DNA of 37,970 nt, taken from an uncultured Eubacterium sp. (lineage in GTDB: Bacteria; Bacillota; Clostridia; Lachnospirales; Lachnospiraceae). Made by a program: the position numbers and the translations under genes. The first letter of the stretch is position 1. Every line of letters begins with the position of its first letter. Below, one piece after another: positions 6,723 through 15,225 of this stretch. Under the pieces are notes generated by a model. It saw only the letters and a list, made by a program, of their open reading frames with translations, was not told where the DNA came from and searched no databases. Where the stretch lies: positions 1-37,970 of the forward strand of contig CAJTZX010000009.1 in the NCBI GenBank assembly GCA_910584345.1. Reading direction: 5' to 3'.

Positions 6723-8297
6723 TTACATTTTTATCTTGACATCTGCCAGTTCCATACCATTGACAAACTCTAGTCCGTGCCTGGTCAGTATACATACCTT
6801 ATCACAAACTTCTGTGATATATTTCCTGTCATGGGAGATACTGATGATGGCACCCGGAAACTCTTTTAAAATCTGTCGGATAACAGGCCCCGATAGTGGA
6901 GAAAAATTGCGGGTTGGTTCATCCAGTATTAAAACGTCTGCACCGGAAAGACTCATTTTTAGAAGAAAAAGTTTCGCTTTCTGGCCGCCGGACAGCTGGA
7001 AGATGGAATGATCCATTTCCTCAGCGGTATATTTTAGTGCACCGAGATACGTACGGATTTTTGTACGGATTTCTTTTTCACCGGTTGTGTCCAGAAATTC
7101 TACGGGAGTCATGTCAGCATTCAGCAGCTCTTCATAGTTTTGCGGCATATATTCTGCGCGAATATCGGTTCGGCTGAGCAGTTGTTTTGTAATCTTGTGA
7201 AGGAGTGTTGTTTTTCCAACTCCGTTTGTGCCAATGATGCAGAGTTTTTGCGAACCGCGAAGAACGATATGAATATCTTCTGCAAGTAATGTTTCCTGTT
7301 CAGGAGTATATAGTTTTTCTAAAGAGTATTCAATTACAGTTTTTCCTTCAGGGATTTTGGAGTTTTTGTCTCCCAGCTTAAAAAATATGGCGCTTTCTTC
7401 TTCAGGCATATCTGTCATATGTTCCTCCTCACGGGCAAAACGGTGTTCCATTGATTTTACAGCATGCATTTTCTTTTTTAAAAGCCGTCCTTTGGCAGGG
7501 TTTTGACGGGTAATGCTTCCTTGTGCATGTTCTACACTTTGGAAAATTCGCTGGTATTTTTCTTCACGCTGCTTTTTTTCCCGTCGGTCATTGGCTGCCA
7601 TACGCGCCTGATTTTCGAACTTGCGAAAACGCTCTTGCCGGTAGGATTCATAAGACATATAGGCGATCGTATGACGGCATTGTGTTTTGTGTCTGATTTG
7701 TTCGATGTGAATGACTACATTGGCGGTATGCTCGATCAAGGTTTCATCGTGAGAAATAAACAGCACAATTTTTTTCCAGTTCAATATAAAAGCTTCCAGC
7801 CATTCTAGTGTTTTTAGGTCCAGATCGTTGGAAGGCTCATCGAGCAGAAGGATATCCGGTTCTGATAAAAGCAGACGTAGCAGCTGTGCCTTTACTTTTT
7901 CTCCTCCGGACAGTGTTTTCATACACTGATCCCGATAAAAAAATTCCACAGAAAAGCCAAAAATTGCAGCCATTCGGCTCAGTTCCTTCGGGGTATGTTC
8001 CGTAAACATAGGTTCTTCTGAAAAATAGTCATAAATACTTTTTTCATGATCTGTGAATGGCAGTTCCTGCGGCAGATATCCAAGTTTTTGATTGGTTAAT
8101 ATACGTTCTCCGGTAACTTCACAATAATCTGCAATCAGCTGCGGGTGATAAATCCATTGCAGAAGTGTAGATTTCCCATTCCCTTCCTCTCCGATCATAA
8201 CTGCCTTATCACCGTCGCTTAATACCAGATTGAAATTTTCGAGAAGCGTTCTTAAATCTTTTTTATGCAAAATGGTTGTATTTTTTATTTGCAGCAT
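6723..8297 (-). CDS. ABC-F family ATPase, probable ribosome-protection type
   Basis: The product is 524 residues with two ATPase domains and no membrane segment. Domain 1 has Walker A GEEGNGKST, signature LSGGEK and Walker B ILLLDEPSNDLDL. Domain 2 has GTNGVGKTT, LSGGQK and VLILDEPTRNFSPLSG. Between them lies the charged, helical linker (rich in R, K and E) that in antibiotic-resistance ABC-F proteins reaches into the ribosomal peptidyl-transferase region. The frame continues upstream, but the ATG at 8297 has GGAGG 6 bases before it and starts the domain correctly. A long leader with a promoter, a short frame and a terminator-like hairpin precedes the gene. That is the arrangement of drug-inducible ABC-F genes. 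Which drug class is involved cannot be read from the sequence. Confidence 0.85.
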   Translation of the reverse strand: MLQIKNTTILHKKDLRTLLENFNLVLSDGDKAVMIGEEGNGKSTLLQWIYHPQLIADYCEVTGERILTNQKLGYLPQELPFTDHEKSIYDYFSEEPMFTEHTPKELSRMAAIFGFSVEFFYRDQCMKTLSGGEKVKAQLLRLLLSEPDILLLDEPSNDLDLKTLEWLEAFILNWKKIVLFISHDETLIEHTANVVIHIEQIRHKTQCRHTIAYMSYESYRQERFRKFENQARMAANDRREKKQREEKYQRIFQSVEHAQGSITRQNPAKGRLLKKKMHAVKSMEHRFAREEEHMTDMPEEESAIFFKLGDKNSKIPEGKTVIEYSLEKLYTPEQETLLAEDIHIVLRGSQKLCIIGTNGVGKTTLLHKITKQLLSRTDIRAEYMPQNYEELLNADMTPVEFLDTTGEKEIRTKIRTYLGALKYTAEEMDHSIFQLSGGQKAKLFLLKMSLSGADVLILDEPTRNFSPLSGPVIRQILKEFPGAIISISHDRKYITEVCDKVCILTRHGLEFVNGMELADVKIKM

Positions 8298-8311
8298 AGA
8301 GCCTCCTTTTC

Positions 8312-8425
8312 TTACGGGTTTTTTCTGCAAATGAAAAAGCCCGTTTTCGTATCCGAAAACAGACTCACGCAAAAAAACTCTGTATTTAATCGAAAAGCAG
8401 AAATACAAAGAGAGTTATGAAGCAT
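8312..8425 (-). CDS. Possible 37-residue leader peptide of the ABC-F gene
   Basis: On the minus strand an ATG at 8425-8423 opens a frame of 37 codons (MLHNSLCISAFRLNTEF...CRKNP) whose TAA ends 6 bases before the ABC-F Shine-Dalgarno sequence. The frame runs straight through the terminator-like hairpin at 8338-8365, so its translation would keep that hairpin open or closed. It has no good ribosome binding site of its own, which keeps confidence low. Confidence 0.35.
   Translation of the reverse strand: MLHNSLCISAFRLNTEFFCVSLFSDTKTGFFICRKNP
8334..8365 (-). promoter_or_regulatory. Terminator-like hairpin in the ABC-F leader (putative attenuator)
   Basis: In minus-strand RNA, AGTCTGTTTTCG pairs with CGAAAACGGGCT across a GATA loop (12 pairs, two of them G-U). 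Five U residues follow (8338-8334). This is a rho-independent terminator placed about 40 bases before the ABC-F start. An alternative upstream hairpin, CTTTGTATTT with AAATACAGAG, lies just before it. Confidence 0.55.
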
Positions 8426-8572
8426 GATAATCTAATTCGGTATACGCAGACAAACCTGGATATCAATTTAACATAATACCAGGTAGTTTATCATTGCAGC
8501 ATCCAAATCAAATTATCGAATAATCATTCCCTCACCTTGCACATCTGTGCCCTTTCTTTATGAATTAGCCAT

Positions 8573-8601
8573 ATTATACACAAAAGGAAACGAAAGTGCA
8601 A
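8573..8601 (-). promoter_or_regulatory. Promoter of the ABC-F leader transcript
   Basis: On the minus strand, TTGCAC (8601-8596) and TATAAT (8578-8573) are separated by exactly 17 bases. The transcript would have a leader of about 270 bases before the ABC-F start. Soon after the start point the leader carries GGTGAGGG followed by a 4-codon frame, ATG ATT ATT CGA TAA. The leader also contains a hairpin closed by ACCTGG/CCAGGT. Confidence 0.7.
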
Positions 8602-8730
8602 CACTTTTTTCATAGATATATTATTTTATAAAAAATATACAATTATGCAGGCAGTTTTTAGCTGTTTTTGACATTTTATTTAAAATAAGGATGCGGTAAG
8701 ATTCTATAATAAAGAGAGAGGGGGAGCTAT

Positions 8731-10368
8731 ATGAAAAACGATATCAATAAAATAATAACTGCCAATTCGATAATTTATGACAGATTTAGAAAGAAAGAGT
8801 CTTTCAATGGTGAATGGCACTATGCCGTAGGCCAGTATGATGCATGTATTGCTGACAAATGGTACGAGGAAAAATATTATGATGAGGAAGGCAATCTGCT
8901 GCCTGTGGACTATTCTTTTGATGAGTGGGATACAATGAAATTGCCATGCTGCTGGAATACTTTTGATAAAAAGTATTTGTTTTATGAGGGCAGTATGATA
9001 TTTACTAGAAAATTTTATTATGAAAGCCAGAGTACGCAAGAGCGAGTATTTCTGAAAATAGGTGCAGCAAATTACTTGTGCCGTGTATTTCTTAACAAAA
9101 AATATGTGGGAATGCATCGCGGTGGTTCTACACCGTTTTATTTGGATATTACAGAGTTTCTTGAGCACAGCAATCGTATTTTAATCCAGGCAGACAGTTC
9201 AAGACGTGATGAGCAGGTTTCGCCTGCAGTTACAGATTGGTTTAATTATGGAGGCATTTATCGGGATATTGAAGTCATCCGTGTGCCAAATGTACATATT
9301 AAAGATTTTAAAGTTGCGCTTGAGCCTGATGGCAACTTTAAAAACATAAGAGCTTCGGTTATGATTTCTGAAAAAATAAACACGACTGGCGTACTTGAAA
9401 TAAAAGAGTTGGGAATCAGAAAGGAAATTTCGATACAGGATGGAACAGGAGAGATGATTTTTGAAGCATCTTTAGAGCTTTGGTCGCCAGAAAATCCAAA
9501 GCTGTATGATGTTGTTTTCCAATGTGGCAATGATACAGTAAGCGACAGGATTGGATTTCGTGAAATACGGGTGCAGGGAATGGAAATCCTGCTTAATGGA
9601 AAACCGATTTTTTTGCGTGGAATCAGTTGTCATGAGGACAGCGTAATTAGCGGAAAGGCACTTACGGATGAGGAACGCATGGAAAATATACGGACTGCCA
9701 AAGAGCTTGGCTGTAACTTTATGCGTGTAGCACATTATCCGCATAGCGAAAGAATGGCAGAACTCGCTGATGAAATGGGACTGCTTTTATGGGAGGAAAT
9801 TAACCGTGCGAGCGTGATCATCTGGTCGGTAGGAAATGAAAATGCGGATACGGATGACCGGTTAAAATTTATGGGGGATTTATCAGCATTTGCGCATAAA
9901 GCAGATTGTACGAGATTAGTTTCCGCAGCATGTCTTGTGAATTTTGAAAAAAATGCGATCGAGGACAGGCTGGAACAGTATTTGGACGTCATTGGATTGA
10001 ATGAATACTGTGGATGGTATACTGCTGATATGAAAATGCTGCCGGAATTGTTTAAAAACAGCCATCCGCAAAAACCTGTGATTATTACTGAATTTGGTGC
10101 AGATGCCTTAGCAGGACACAGAGGGACCATCATGGATAAAGGGTCGGAGGACTGCCAGGCTTTTGTGTATGAAAAACAAATCGAACAGATACGTAAAATT
10201 AGCTATATTAAAGGTATGACACCTTGGATTTTAAAAGATTTCCGCTGCCCGAGAAGAACATCGTCTACGCAAAAATACTATAATACGAAGGGGCTTGTTT
10301 CAGCTGCAGGCAAGCGGAAAATGGCATTTTTTGTGCTTCGTGATTTTTATCACAGCATCAAATCATAA
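8731..10368 (+). CDS. Glycoside hydrolase family 2 enzyme (beta-glucuronidase-like) with an internal deletion
   Basis: The product is 545 residues. The order is: sugar-binding jelly-roll domain (about 1-180, with FNGEWHYA and LPCCWN), immunoglobulin-like domain (about 185-280) and TIM barrel (about 285-545). The acid/base is Glu370 (WSVGNEN) and the nucleophile is Glu454 (ITEFGAD). N518-T-K520-G resembles the N-x-K signature used by beta-glucuronidases to hold the acid sugar. Between LLLWEEI (351-357) and NRASVIIWSVGNEN, relatives have about 30 more residues, a barrel strand and helix usually starting P-V-Y-W. Here the two motifs are fused in frame, so folding and activity are doubtful. The start has GAGGGGGAG just upstream. 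There is no signal peptide, so it would be cytoplasmic. Confidence 0.8.
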   Translation: MKNDINKIITANSIIYDRFRKKESFNGEWHYAVGQYDACIADKWYEEKYYDEEGNLLPVDYSFDEWDTMKLPCCWNTFDKKYLFYEGSMIFTRKFYYESQSTQERVFLKIGAANYLCRVFLNKKYVGMHRGGSTPFYLDITEFLEHSNRILIQADSSRRDEQVSPAVTDWFNYGGIYRDIEVIRVPNVHIKDFKVALEPDGNFKNIRASVMISEKINTTGVLEIKELGIRKEISIQDGTGEMIFEASLELWSPENPKLYDVVFQCGNDTVSDRIGFREIRVQGMEILLNGKPIFLRGISCHEDSVISGKALTDEERMENIRTAKELGCNFMRVAHYPHSERMAELADEMGLLLWEEINRASVIIWSVGNENADTDDRLKFMGDLSAFAHKADCTRLVSAACLVNFEKNAIEDRLEQYLDVIGLNEYCGWYTADMKMLPELFKNSHPQKPVIITEFGADALAGHRGTIMDKGSEDCQAFVYEKQIEQIRKISYIKGMTPWILKDFRCPRRTSSTQKYYNTKGLVSAAGKRKMAFFVLRDFYHSIKS

Positions 10369-10388
10369 GGGATTTATTTGAAGGGAAG

Positions 10389-10407
10389 TCAGGAGTTCGT
10401 CTCCTGA
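10389..10407 (+). terminator. Hairpin at the end of the GH2 gene, inside the last codons of the opposing gene
   Basis: TCAGGAG (10389-10395) pairs with CTCCTGA (10401-10407) across TTCGT and is followed by TTTTCC on the plus strand. The left arm contains the reverse complement of the DUF4349 gene's stop codon, so the terminator and the neighbour's C-terminal codons share sequence. Confidence 0.5.
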
Positions 10408-11408
10408 TTTTCCTCTTGGCTTTGTTTTTGCTTATTCTTTTTTTTCATAAACACCATAACACCGGCGATAATAGCTGCAATTGGTATGATTACAGGTATG
10501 GAACTGATAAGCCAAATTGCAGCAGACCGCAGCCATTGGCCCATGCCATAAATAGTATCTGATAGCCCGTTTCCGGCTTCTTCAAAAAAAGAAGTTTTGG
10601 TAGAGGCAACGTTGGTTGTCCGTTCTACTTCTGTAATATCCAAATGTAGCGTACTGTAATCTACGAGATTATCATAGCTTCGAAGCTGTGATTCGTAAGA
10701 TTCAATTTCATAGCGGATTTGGGTCAGCTGGCTTTGTAAAGCGATGACATCTTTTAGCTTATCTGCTTTTTCCATAAGCTGCAGCAAAGTTTCCTGTTCT
10801 GTGCGCAGAGCTTTGAGATGGCTTTCCATATCAATATACTGAAGCGTTATATTTTCGCTGCTGCGGCTTTGATAAGTAATATTAGAATCACTGTTTAGAA
10901 GAGTTATCATTTGTTCCATTTTATCTGCGGGAATGCGAAGAGTCAGGCTTGCGAAACGGTTAATACCGTCTGATACACTCCCGTTTGTTTCGGAACTTTC
11001 TACATAACCGCCAATTTGAGATGTTTTTTTGCTGATCTTTTCATAAAAGGCATCAAATTCTTTCGTTTCCACTGAATAGTTATAAGTATAGATCAGCTTT
11101 TGTGTCTGGTTTTTTGGATCGCTTTCGACGATTCCATTTAAGGAAGCGGAATCTGCGCCCTCCTCTGCAACCATATCTTCTGTAGCAATGTCTTTCATTT
11201 CTAACTGATTTGATTGCGAAGAACTGCCTTCTTGTCCTGCGGACATTTCGAGAGCGGAATCGTCTGTAGCATTGTTCATAGATGCGTCATTGCCGGCGCC
11301 CATACTGCTGTTTTGACTGCTTTTGTCATTGCCGGCGCCACATCCGTTTAGTATCAGTGAAGTATTTAAAGCGGCTGTCAATACAATTACTAATAATTTT
11401 CGTTTCAT
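10389..11408 (-). CDS. DUF4349 domain lipoprotein
   Basis: The product is 339 residues. A type II signal peptide ends in the lipobox L-N-G-C near residue 23. A low-complexity Ser/Asn/Gly-rich linker follows. The DUF4349 core begins near residue 105 (KLIYTYNYSVETKEFDAFYE and GGYVESSETNGS). It includes a long coiled coil from about 190 to 250 and the DYSTLHLDITEVE strand. One membrane helix (IWLISSIPVIIPIAAIIAG) near residue 300 is followed by a Lys/Gln-rich tail. The family's function is not established; members are cell-surface proteins. The start has AGGAGG 8 bases upstream. Confidence 0.8.
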   Translation of the reverse strand: MKRKLLVIVLTAALNTSLILNGCGAGNDKSSQNSSMGAGNDASMNNATDDSALEMSAGQEGSSSQSNQLEMKDIATEDMVAEEGADSASLNGIVESDPKNQTQKLIYTYNYSVETKEFDAFYEKISKKTSQIGGYVESSETNGSVSDGINRFASLTLRIPADKMEQMITLLNSDSNITYQSRSSENITLQYIDMESHLKALRTEQETLLQLMEKADKLKDVIALQSQLTQIRYEIESYESQLRSYDNLVDYSTLHLDITEVERTTNVASTKTSFFEEAGNGLSDTIYGMGQWLRSAAIWLISSIPVIIPIAAIIAGVMVFMKKKNKQKQSQEENQETNS

Positions 11409-11499
11409 AAGATTACCTCCTCCTGTTTAAATGTGGATGTTTTTCTGCATCCTAATCATAAAAACGTAAAAATATATAAGGAGGTTGCATGAAATTTAA

Positions 11500-12594
11500 T
11501 TATTTTAAAGAAACAGGTATAGAATCGGTTTTTCCAAGGACGATCCTGGCGATTTCTGCTGCTGTTGCAGATATCGGATGTTCTGCAATATAGTTTCGAA
11601 TTGCATTTTCACTGTCAGATTCTTCCAGTTGATCTATAAAGCGGTTTAGATTTTTCATATGCGTCAACAGTTCATCAAAAGACATCCCACGTTCCACCAT
11701 TGTTCGCTCTCCACGTTTTTTTTCATATTCGCATGTAGAAATGATCTGCATACAGAGCTTTAACTCTCCGTGGATATCTGAAGCTTCCATTAGCACATCT
11801 GGACGTTTTTCCAGTTGATGAAGAAAATATTGCTTTGCTCCTAAAATATCCTGTTGCTGAAAATAAACAGCTAATGATTGCTTCATTTCTTCTGTTTCGC
11901 GTTTTTCGCAGCTCATGCCTACACAGCTTTCATAAACATGCAGTTGGTTTTTCACAATCCATACGGTCAACAAAAATTCGGATAAAAAACCATATACACG
12001 TTTGCGATAATTATCATATCCTGTCGTATCAATCCGCCGCTGTACTTCAAATAAAATGTCAAACAACCAGGTGCAGTATGCATCATACAATTGTTTGCGA
12101 CAAATCATCATATTTGCAAAATAAGTTTCTTTTTTATGCACCATTTCATGAAACAAAGGAGCATAGTCAGGATATTTTTCCGCTACGACACGTTCTGTTT
12201 CGATCAGATCTTTTTCATCATGCGTAGATGCGAAACCGTCATAGTAGGGCATACGCAGCTCCAATTTTTTCGTAACAACCATATCATACCGGGAAAGCAG
12301 ATGTTCGATATCCTTATATCGATACAGATGACCGTCTTCTGCAATGAGATATCTGCGGTAATGGCAGATCCCGATAATGTCTGTATCTTTATCATTTTTC
12401 CATAGCCAGTACACTCCGGTCAATTCACTATAATACGCATTCAAATCTGAAATATGATCGCCGGTGTTATCGGAAAGGTAGCCAAGTGCATGATGACTCG
12501 CGCTGCCGACCTGCAAAGGAATATACATAGGATCAGGCGGCGGAGTAAAAGCTTTATGTGTCATTGCAAAAATTCGGATATTCTGTTTTTTCAT
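11500..12594 (-). CDS. DUF4422 family glycosyltransferase
   Basis: The product is 364 residues. The DUF4422 hallmark stretches are present: NIRIFAMTHKAF at the N-terminus, YIPLQVGSASH, the long LTGVYWLWKN, then DIIGICHYRRYL. The C-terminal quarter (from about 240) is helical and not part of the usual domain. Relatives are found in capsule and exopolysaccharide loci and are thought to transfer sugars in the cytoplasm, but this gene stands alone. A longer frame exists, but the ATG at 12594 has GGAGG 6 bases upstream and is preferred. It follows the methionine aminopeptidase gene by 24 bases and is probably cotranscribed with it. Confidence 0.75.
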   Translation of the reverse strand: MKKQNIRIFAMTHKAFTPPPDPMYIPLQVGSASHHALGYLSDNTGDHISDLNAYYSELTGVYWLWKNDKDTDIIGICHYRRYLIAEDGHLYRYKDIEHLLSRYDMVVTKKLELRMPYYDGFASTHDEKDLIETERVVAEKYPDYAPLFHEMVHKKETYFANMMICRKQLYDAYCTWLFDILFEVQRRIDTTGYDNYRKRVYGFLSEFLLTVWIVKNQLHVYESCVGMSCEKRETEEMKQSLAVYFQQQDILGAKQYFLHQLEKRPDVLMEASDIHGELKLCMQIISTCEYEKKRGERTMVERGMSFDELLTHMKNLNRFIDQLEESDSENAIRNYIAEHPISATAAEIARIVLGKTDSIPVSLK

Positions 12595-12618
12595 AGTATC
12601 CTCCATTTGAAACATAGG

Positions 12619-13494
12619 CTAATAAGAAAGCACTTCTGCGCCGTCTTCAGTTACAAGAACCATAATTTCCCATTGTGCTGAAGGTTTTCCGTCCTTAGTA
12701 TATACAGTCCAGTCATTTACTTCATCTACATAAATATCCGGGGCTCCCATATTTACCATAGGCTCAATCGTAAAAATCATACCAGGAACCATCAGCATTT
12801 CTTCCCCGCGACGGCTGTTGTAGCTAACCCATGGATCTTCGTGAAACTCCAGCCCAACACCATGTCCACCGATCTCGCGAACGACAGTATATCCATTTGC
12901 AAAGGCATGGTCATGAACTGCCTGTCCCATATCTCCCAGAAATCCCCACGGCTTTACTGCTTCCAGCCCACGGGTTACACATTCTTTTGCAACATCTACC
13001 AGCTTTTTCTTTTCGGGGCTGACTTCACCGATACAGAACATGCGCGATGAATCAGAAAAATATCCATTTAAAATTGTGGAAGCATCTACATTAATAATAT
13101 CGCCTTCTTTTAATATGATATCTTTGGACGGAATGCCATGGCATACCTGGTCATTGAGCGAGGTACATACGCTTTTTGGATAACCGTCATAATGCAGCGG
13201 AGCAGGTATGCCGCCCATTTTGGTTGTTCGGTCATAAACAATCTGATCAATTTCCTCAGTGCTCATACCGGCATGAATATGTTCTGCGATATAATCTAAT
13301 ACTGCAATATTAATCTTTGCACTTTCACGAATGCCTGCAATCTGATGTGCATTTTTAATCATTTCTCTGGATGGAACCGGATGCCCAAGATCAGCAATCC
13401 TTGCAATTTTGTCATCAAATGACTGATGGCACTGTTTGTATTTTCTTCCGCTGCCGCACCAGCACTTATCGTTTCTGCCTAATTTTATATGCAT
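12619..13494 (-). CDS. map: Methionine aminopeptidase, type I, with N-terminal SEC-C zinc motif
   Basis: The product is 291 residues. Residues 1-24 are a SEC-C motif (GRNDKCWCGSGRKYKQCH) that binds zinc. The pita-bread catalytic domain follows with all five metal ligands: Asp137, Asp148, His211, Glu244 and Glu276, plus His119 near the active site. It removes the initiator methionine from new proteins. The core enzyme is about 250 residues; the extra length is the SEC-C domain, which may help it sit on the ribosome. This looks like a second-type Map, since clostridia usually carry the short form in the ribosomal-protein operon. DUF4422 follows in the same direction. Confidence 0.9.
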   Translation of the reverse strand: MHIKLGRNDKCWCGSGRKYKQCHQSFDDKIARIADLGHPVPSREMIKNAHQIAGIRESAKINIAVLDYIAEHIHAGMSTEEIDQIVYDRTTKMGGIPAPLHYDGYPKSVCTSLNDQVCHGIPSKDIILKEGDIINVDASTILNGYFSDSSRMFCIGEVSPEKKKLVDVAKECVTRGLEAVKPWGFLGDMGQAVHDHAFANGYTVVREIGGHGVGLEFHEDPWVSYNSRRGEEMLMVPGMIFTIEPMVNMGAPDIYVDEVNDWTVYTKDGKPSAQWEIMVLVTEDGAEVLSY

Positions 13495-13673
13495 TTTTTT
13501 ATCCTCATCTTAACTTCATCTTATTTTTTTATTGTACCATGTATCATTATATACATGTTTTCAATTTTCGCAAGAGTTTGAAGGCTAATTTAAACTAAAA
13601 GTTACTTCTCACGGGGTGGGGCAAGTAATAAAGCAACACTTTGTCTAAAAAGTAGTATAATTATGGAGAAAAT

Positions 13674-13711
13674 AAAAACCGTTGTGGAAATGCGATTCCA
13701 TAACGGTTTTT
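13674..13711 (-). terminator. Rho-independent terminator of the NlpC/P60 gene
   Basis: The arms 13674-13689 and 13696-13711 pair over 16 bases with one G-U pair, around a 6-base loop. On the minus strand the hairpin is followed by TTTTTATTTT. It lies 16 bases past the stop codon of the hydrolase gene. Confidence 0.8.
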
Positions 13712-13726
13712 CGTATTATGTATTGT

Positions 13727-15085
13727 CTAATTAATAATTCTTCGTACAGCAATAATTGTTCGGTACGTTGCATTCTGAGTTGTAATGCCGGTACGGGAAC
13801 TTTGCGCTCCTACAATTCTTCCGCCACCCATATATAGTGCAACGTGGCCGCTGTAACAAATAATATCGCCTGGTTGTGCTTCGCTGTAGCTGACGCCTCT
13901 GCCGCAGCCTGCCTGTGCGCCTGAACTGTGTGGGAGAGAGTAGCCAAAGTGTGCGTAGACGCTCATTACAAATCCTGAGCAGTCTGCACCGTTTGTCAGA
14001 CTTGTGCCGCCCCATACATAAGGGTTGCCGATAAACTGTGTTGCGTAATTGATAACATCACTGCCAGTTGCACCGGAAGGACTGACAGCTGGAGCGGAGC
14101 TTGCGCCTGAGCTGTTTCCTGACGGTGTGCTGTCGGTGGAAGGAGAAGAGCTGCCGGAAGAAGGTTGTTGAGCTGCCTGCTGTTGTTGTGCGGCCTGCTG
14201 TGCAGCTTGTGCGGCAGCGTCTGCTCTTGCCTGTGCTTCTCTTGCAGCACGCTCTGCAGCTTCCCTAGCGGCTTGTTCTGCAGCTTCTGCGGCTTCTCTT
14301 GCGGCACGTTCTGCAGCTTCTCTTGCAATCCGTTCTTTTTCTTCTTCATCGCGGATAATCTGGTTTTGCTGCTGAATGGTTTCTTTATAAGCGGCTGCCA
14401 ATACTTTTGCTTGTGATAGCTGAGAATCAAAGTTATCCATAGTAGCTTCTTTATTGGCAACCATATTTTTCAGCTCAGTTTCTTGAAGCTTATAGTTTTC
14501 CTGCATTTCTTCCATTTCAGACTGTTCGGTAAGAAGCTGGGATTTTAGGTCAATTACTTGCTGTTTGGTCTCTTTATAAACTTCAAGCTGGTCTCTGTCA
14601 TAATCATAAACAGCATTATAATAATTGACTCTGTTTAAAAAATCTGACATGCTCGTTGCGCCAAGTAAAGCTTCCAATAAAGAGCCGTCGCCGCGTTCGT
14701 ACATAGAACGGATTCTCTTTTTCATTCTTTCATATTGATCTTTTTCTTCTTTTTTTGCGGCTTCCAGATCTTTGTTGGCCTGTTTGATTTCTAATTCTTT
14801 ATCGGCTAATTCATCAGAAAGAATATCCATATTTACGAGTAAGTCTACAAGTTCAGCATCCAGCGCATTAATTTCCTTTTGTAGTTCCTGCTGCTTGTTT
14901 GAAATATTGTTGATATTGTTATTGACAGAATTTAAGTTGTTTTCTGCCGCTTGTTTTGCATCTTGTGCCTGTGACTTACGGCTTGCCAATGCTGGCTGCA
15001 AAGAGGTAATGCCGACGGCAGTAACAAGAAACAAAGATGCAAGTTTTTTGGAAGTATTTTTTAAATAAACGTTTTGTTTTCTCAA
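13727..15085 (-). CDS. NlpC/P60 peptidoglycan hydrolase with long coiled coil (PcsB-like)
   Basis: The product is 452 residues. A signal peptide occupies about 1-35 (LASLFLVTAVGITSLQPALA). A PcsB-like coiled coil runs from about 38 to 265, ending in an Ala/Glu/Arg repeat. A Gln/Ala then Ser/Pro-rich linker runs to about 340. The NlpC/P60 domain (341-452) has catalytic Cys369 (GADCSGF) and His414 (SGHVALY). It would cleave stem peptides of peptidoglycan outside the cell. In PcsB-type proteins the coiled coil holds the enzyme inactive until FtsEX engages it; whether that applies here is inference. The start is TTG, with AAGGAG 7 bases upstream. The repetitive Ala/Gln segment creates open frames in other phases that are not genes. 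Confidence 0.88.
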   Translation of the reverse strand: MRKQNVYLKNTSKKLASLFLVTAVGITSLQPALASRKSQAQDAKQAAENNLNSVNNNINNISNKQQELQKEINALDAELVDLLVNMDILSDELADKELEIKQANKDLEAAKKEEKDQYERMKKRIRSMYERGDGSLLEALLGATSMSDFLNRVNYYNAVYDYDRDQLEVYKETKQQVIDLKSQLLTEQSEMEEMQENYKLQETELKNMVANKEATMDNFDSQLSQAKVLAAAYKETIQQQNQIIRDEEEKERIAREAAERAAREAAEAAEQAAREAAERAAREAQARADAAAQAAQQAAQQQQAAQQPSSGSSSPSTDSTPSGNSSGASSAPAVSPSGATGSDVINYATQFIGNPYVWGGTSLTNGADCSGFVMSVYAHFGYSLPHSSGAQAGCGRGVSYSEAQPGDIICYSGHVALYMGGGRIVGAQSSRTGITTQNATYRTIIAVRRIIN

Positions 15086-15225
15086 CTCGATACTCCTTTG
15101 TGTTTTGGTTTGCGTTTCCAGGCATTAGTATAGCACGGCTTTTTCACAATTTCAACCAGATGGGTAAAATCTTTCTTGTAAAAAAGTGTGAATTTTTTTT
15201 GAACATTTTGTGGAAGTTGCAAAAT

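Noticed and set aside
8668..8710. TTGACA (8668-8673) and TATAAT (8705-8710) as the GH2 promoter
   Set aside because: The spacing is 31 bases, far from the 17 expected; one of the boxes may be used with an unrecognised partner.
8704..9168. 154-codon minus-strand frame opposite the GH2 start
   Set aside because: It is antisense to a convincing gene with a good ribosome binding site, and its own product has no domain.
13996..14460. Gln/Pro/Leu-rich frame of 154 codons inside the NlpC/P60 gene
   Set aside because: It is a shadow created by the repetitive Ala/Glu/Gln codons of the hydrolase linker in another phase of the same strand.
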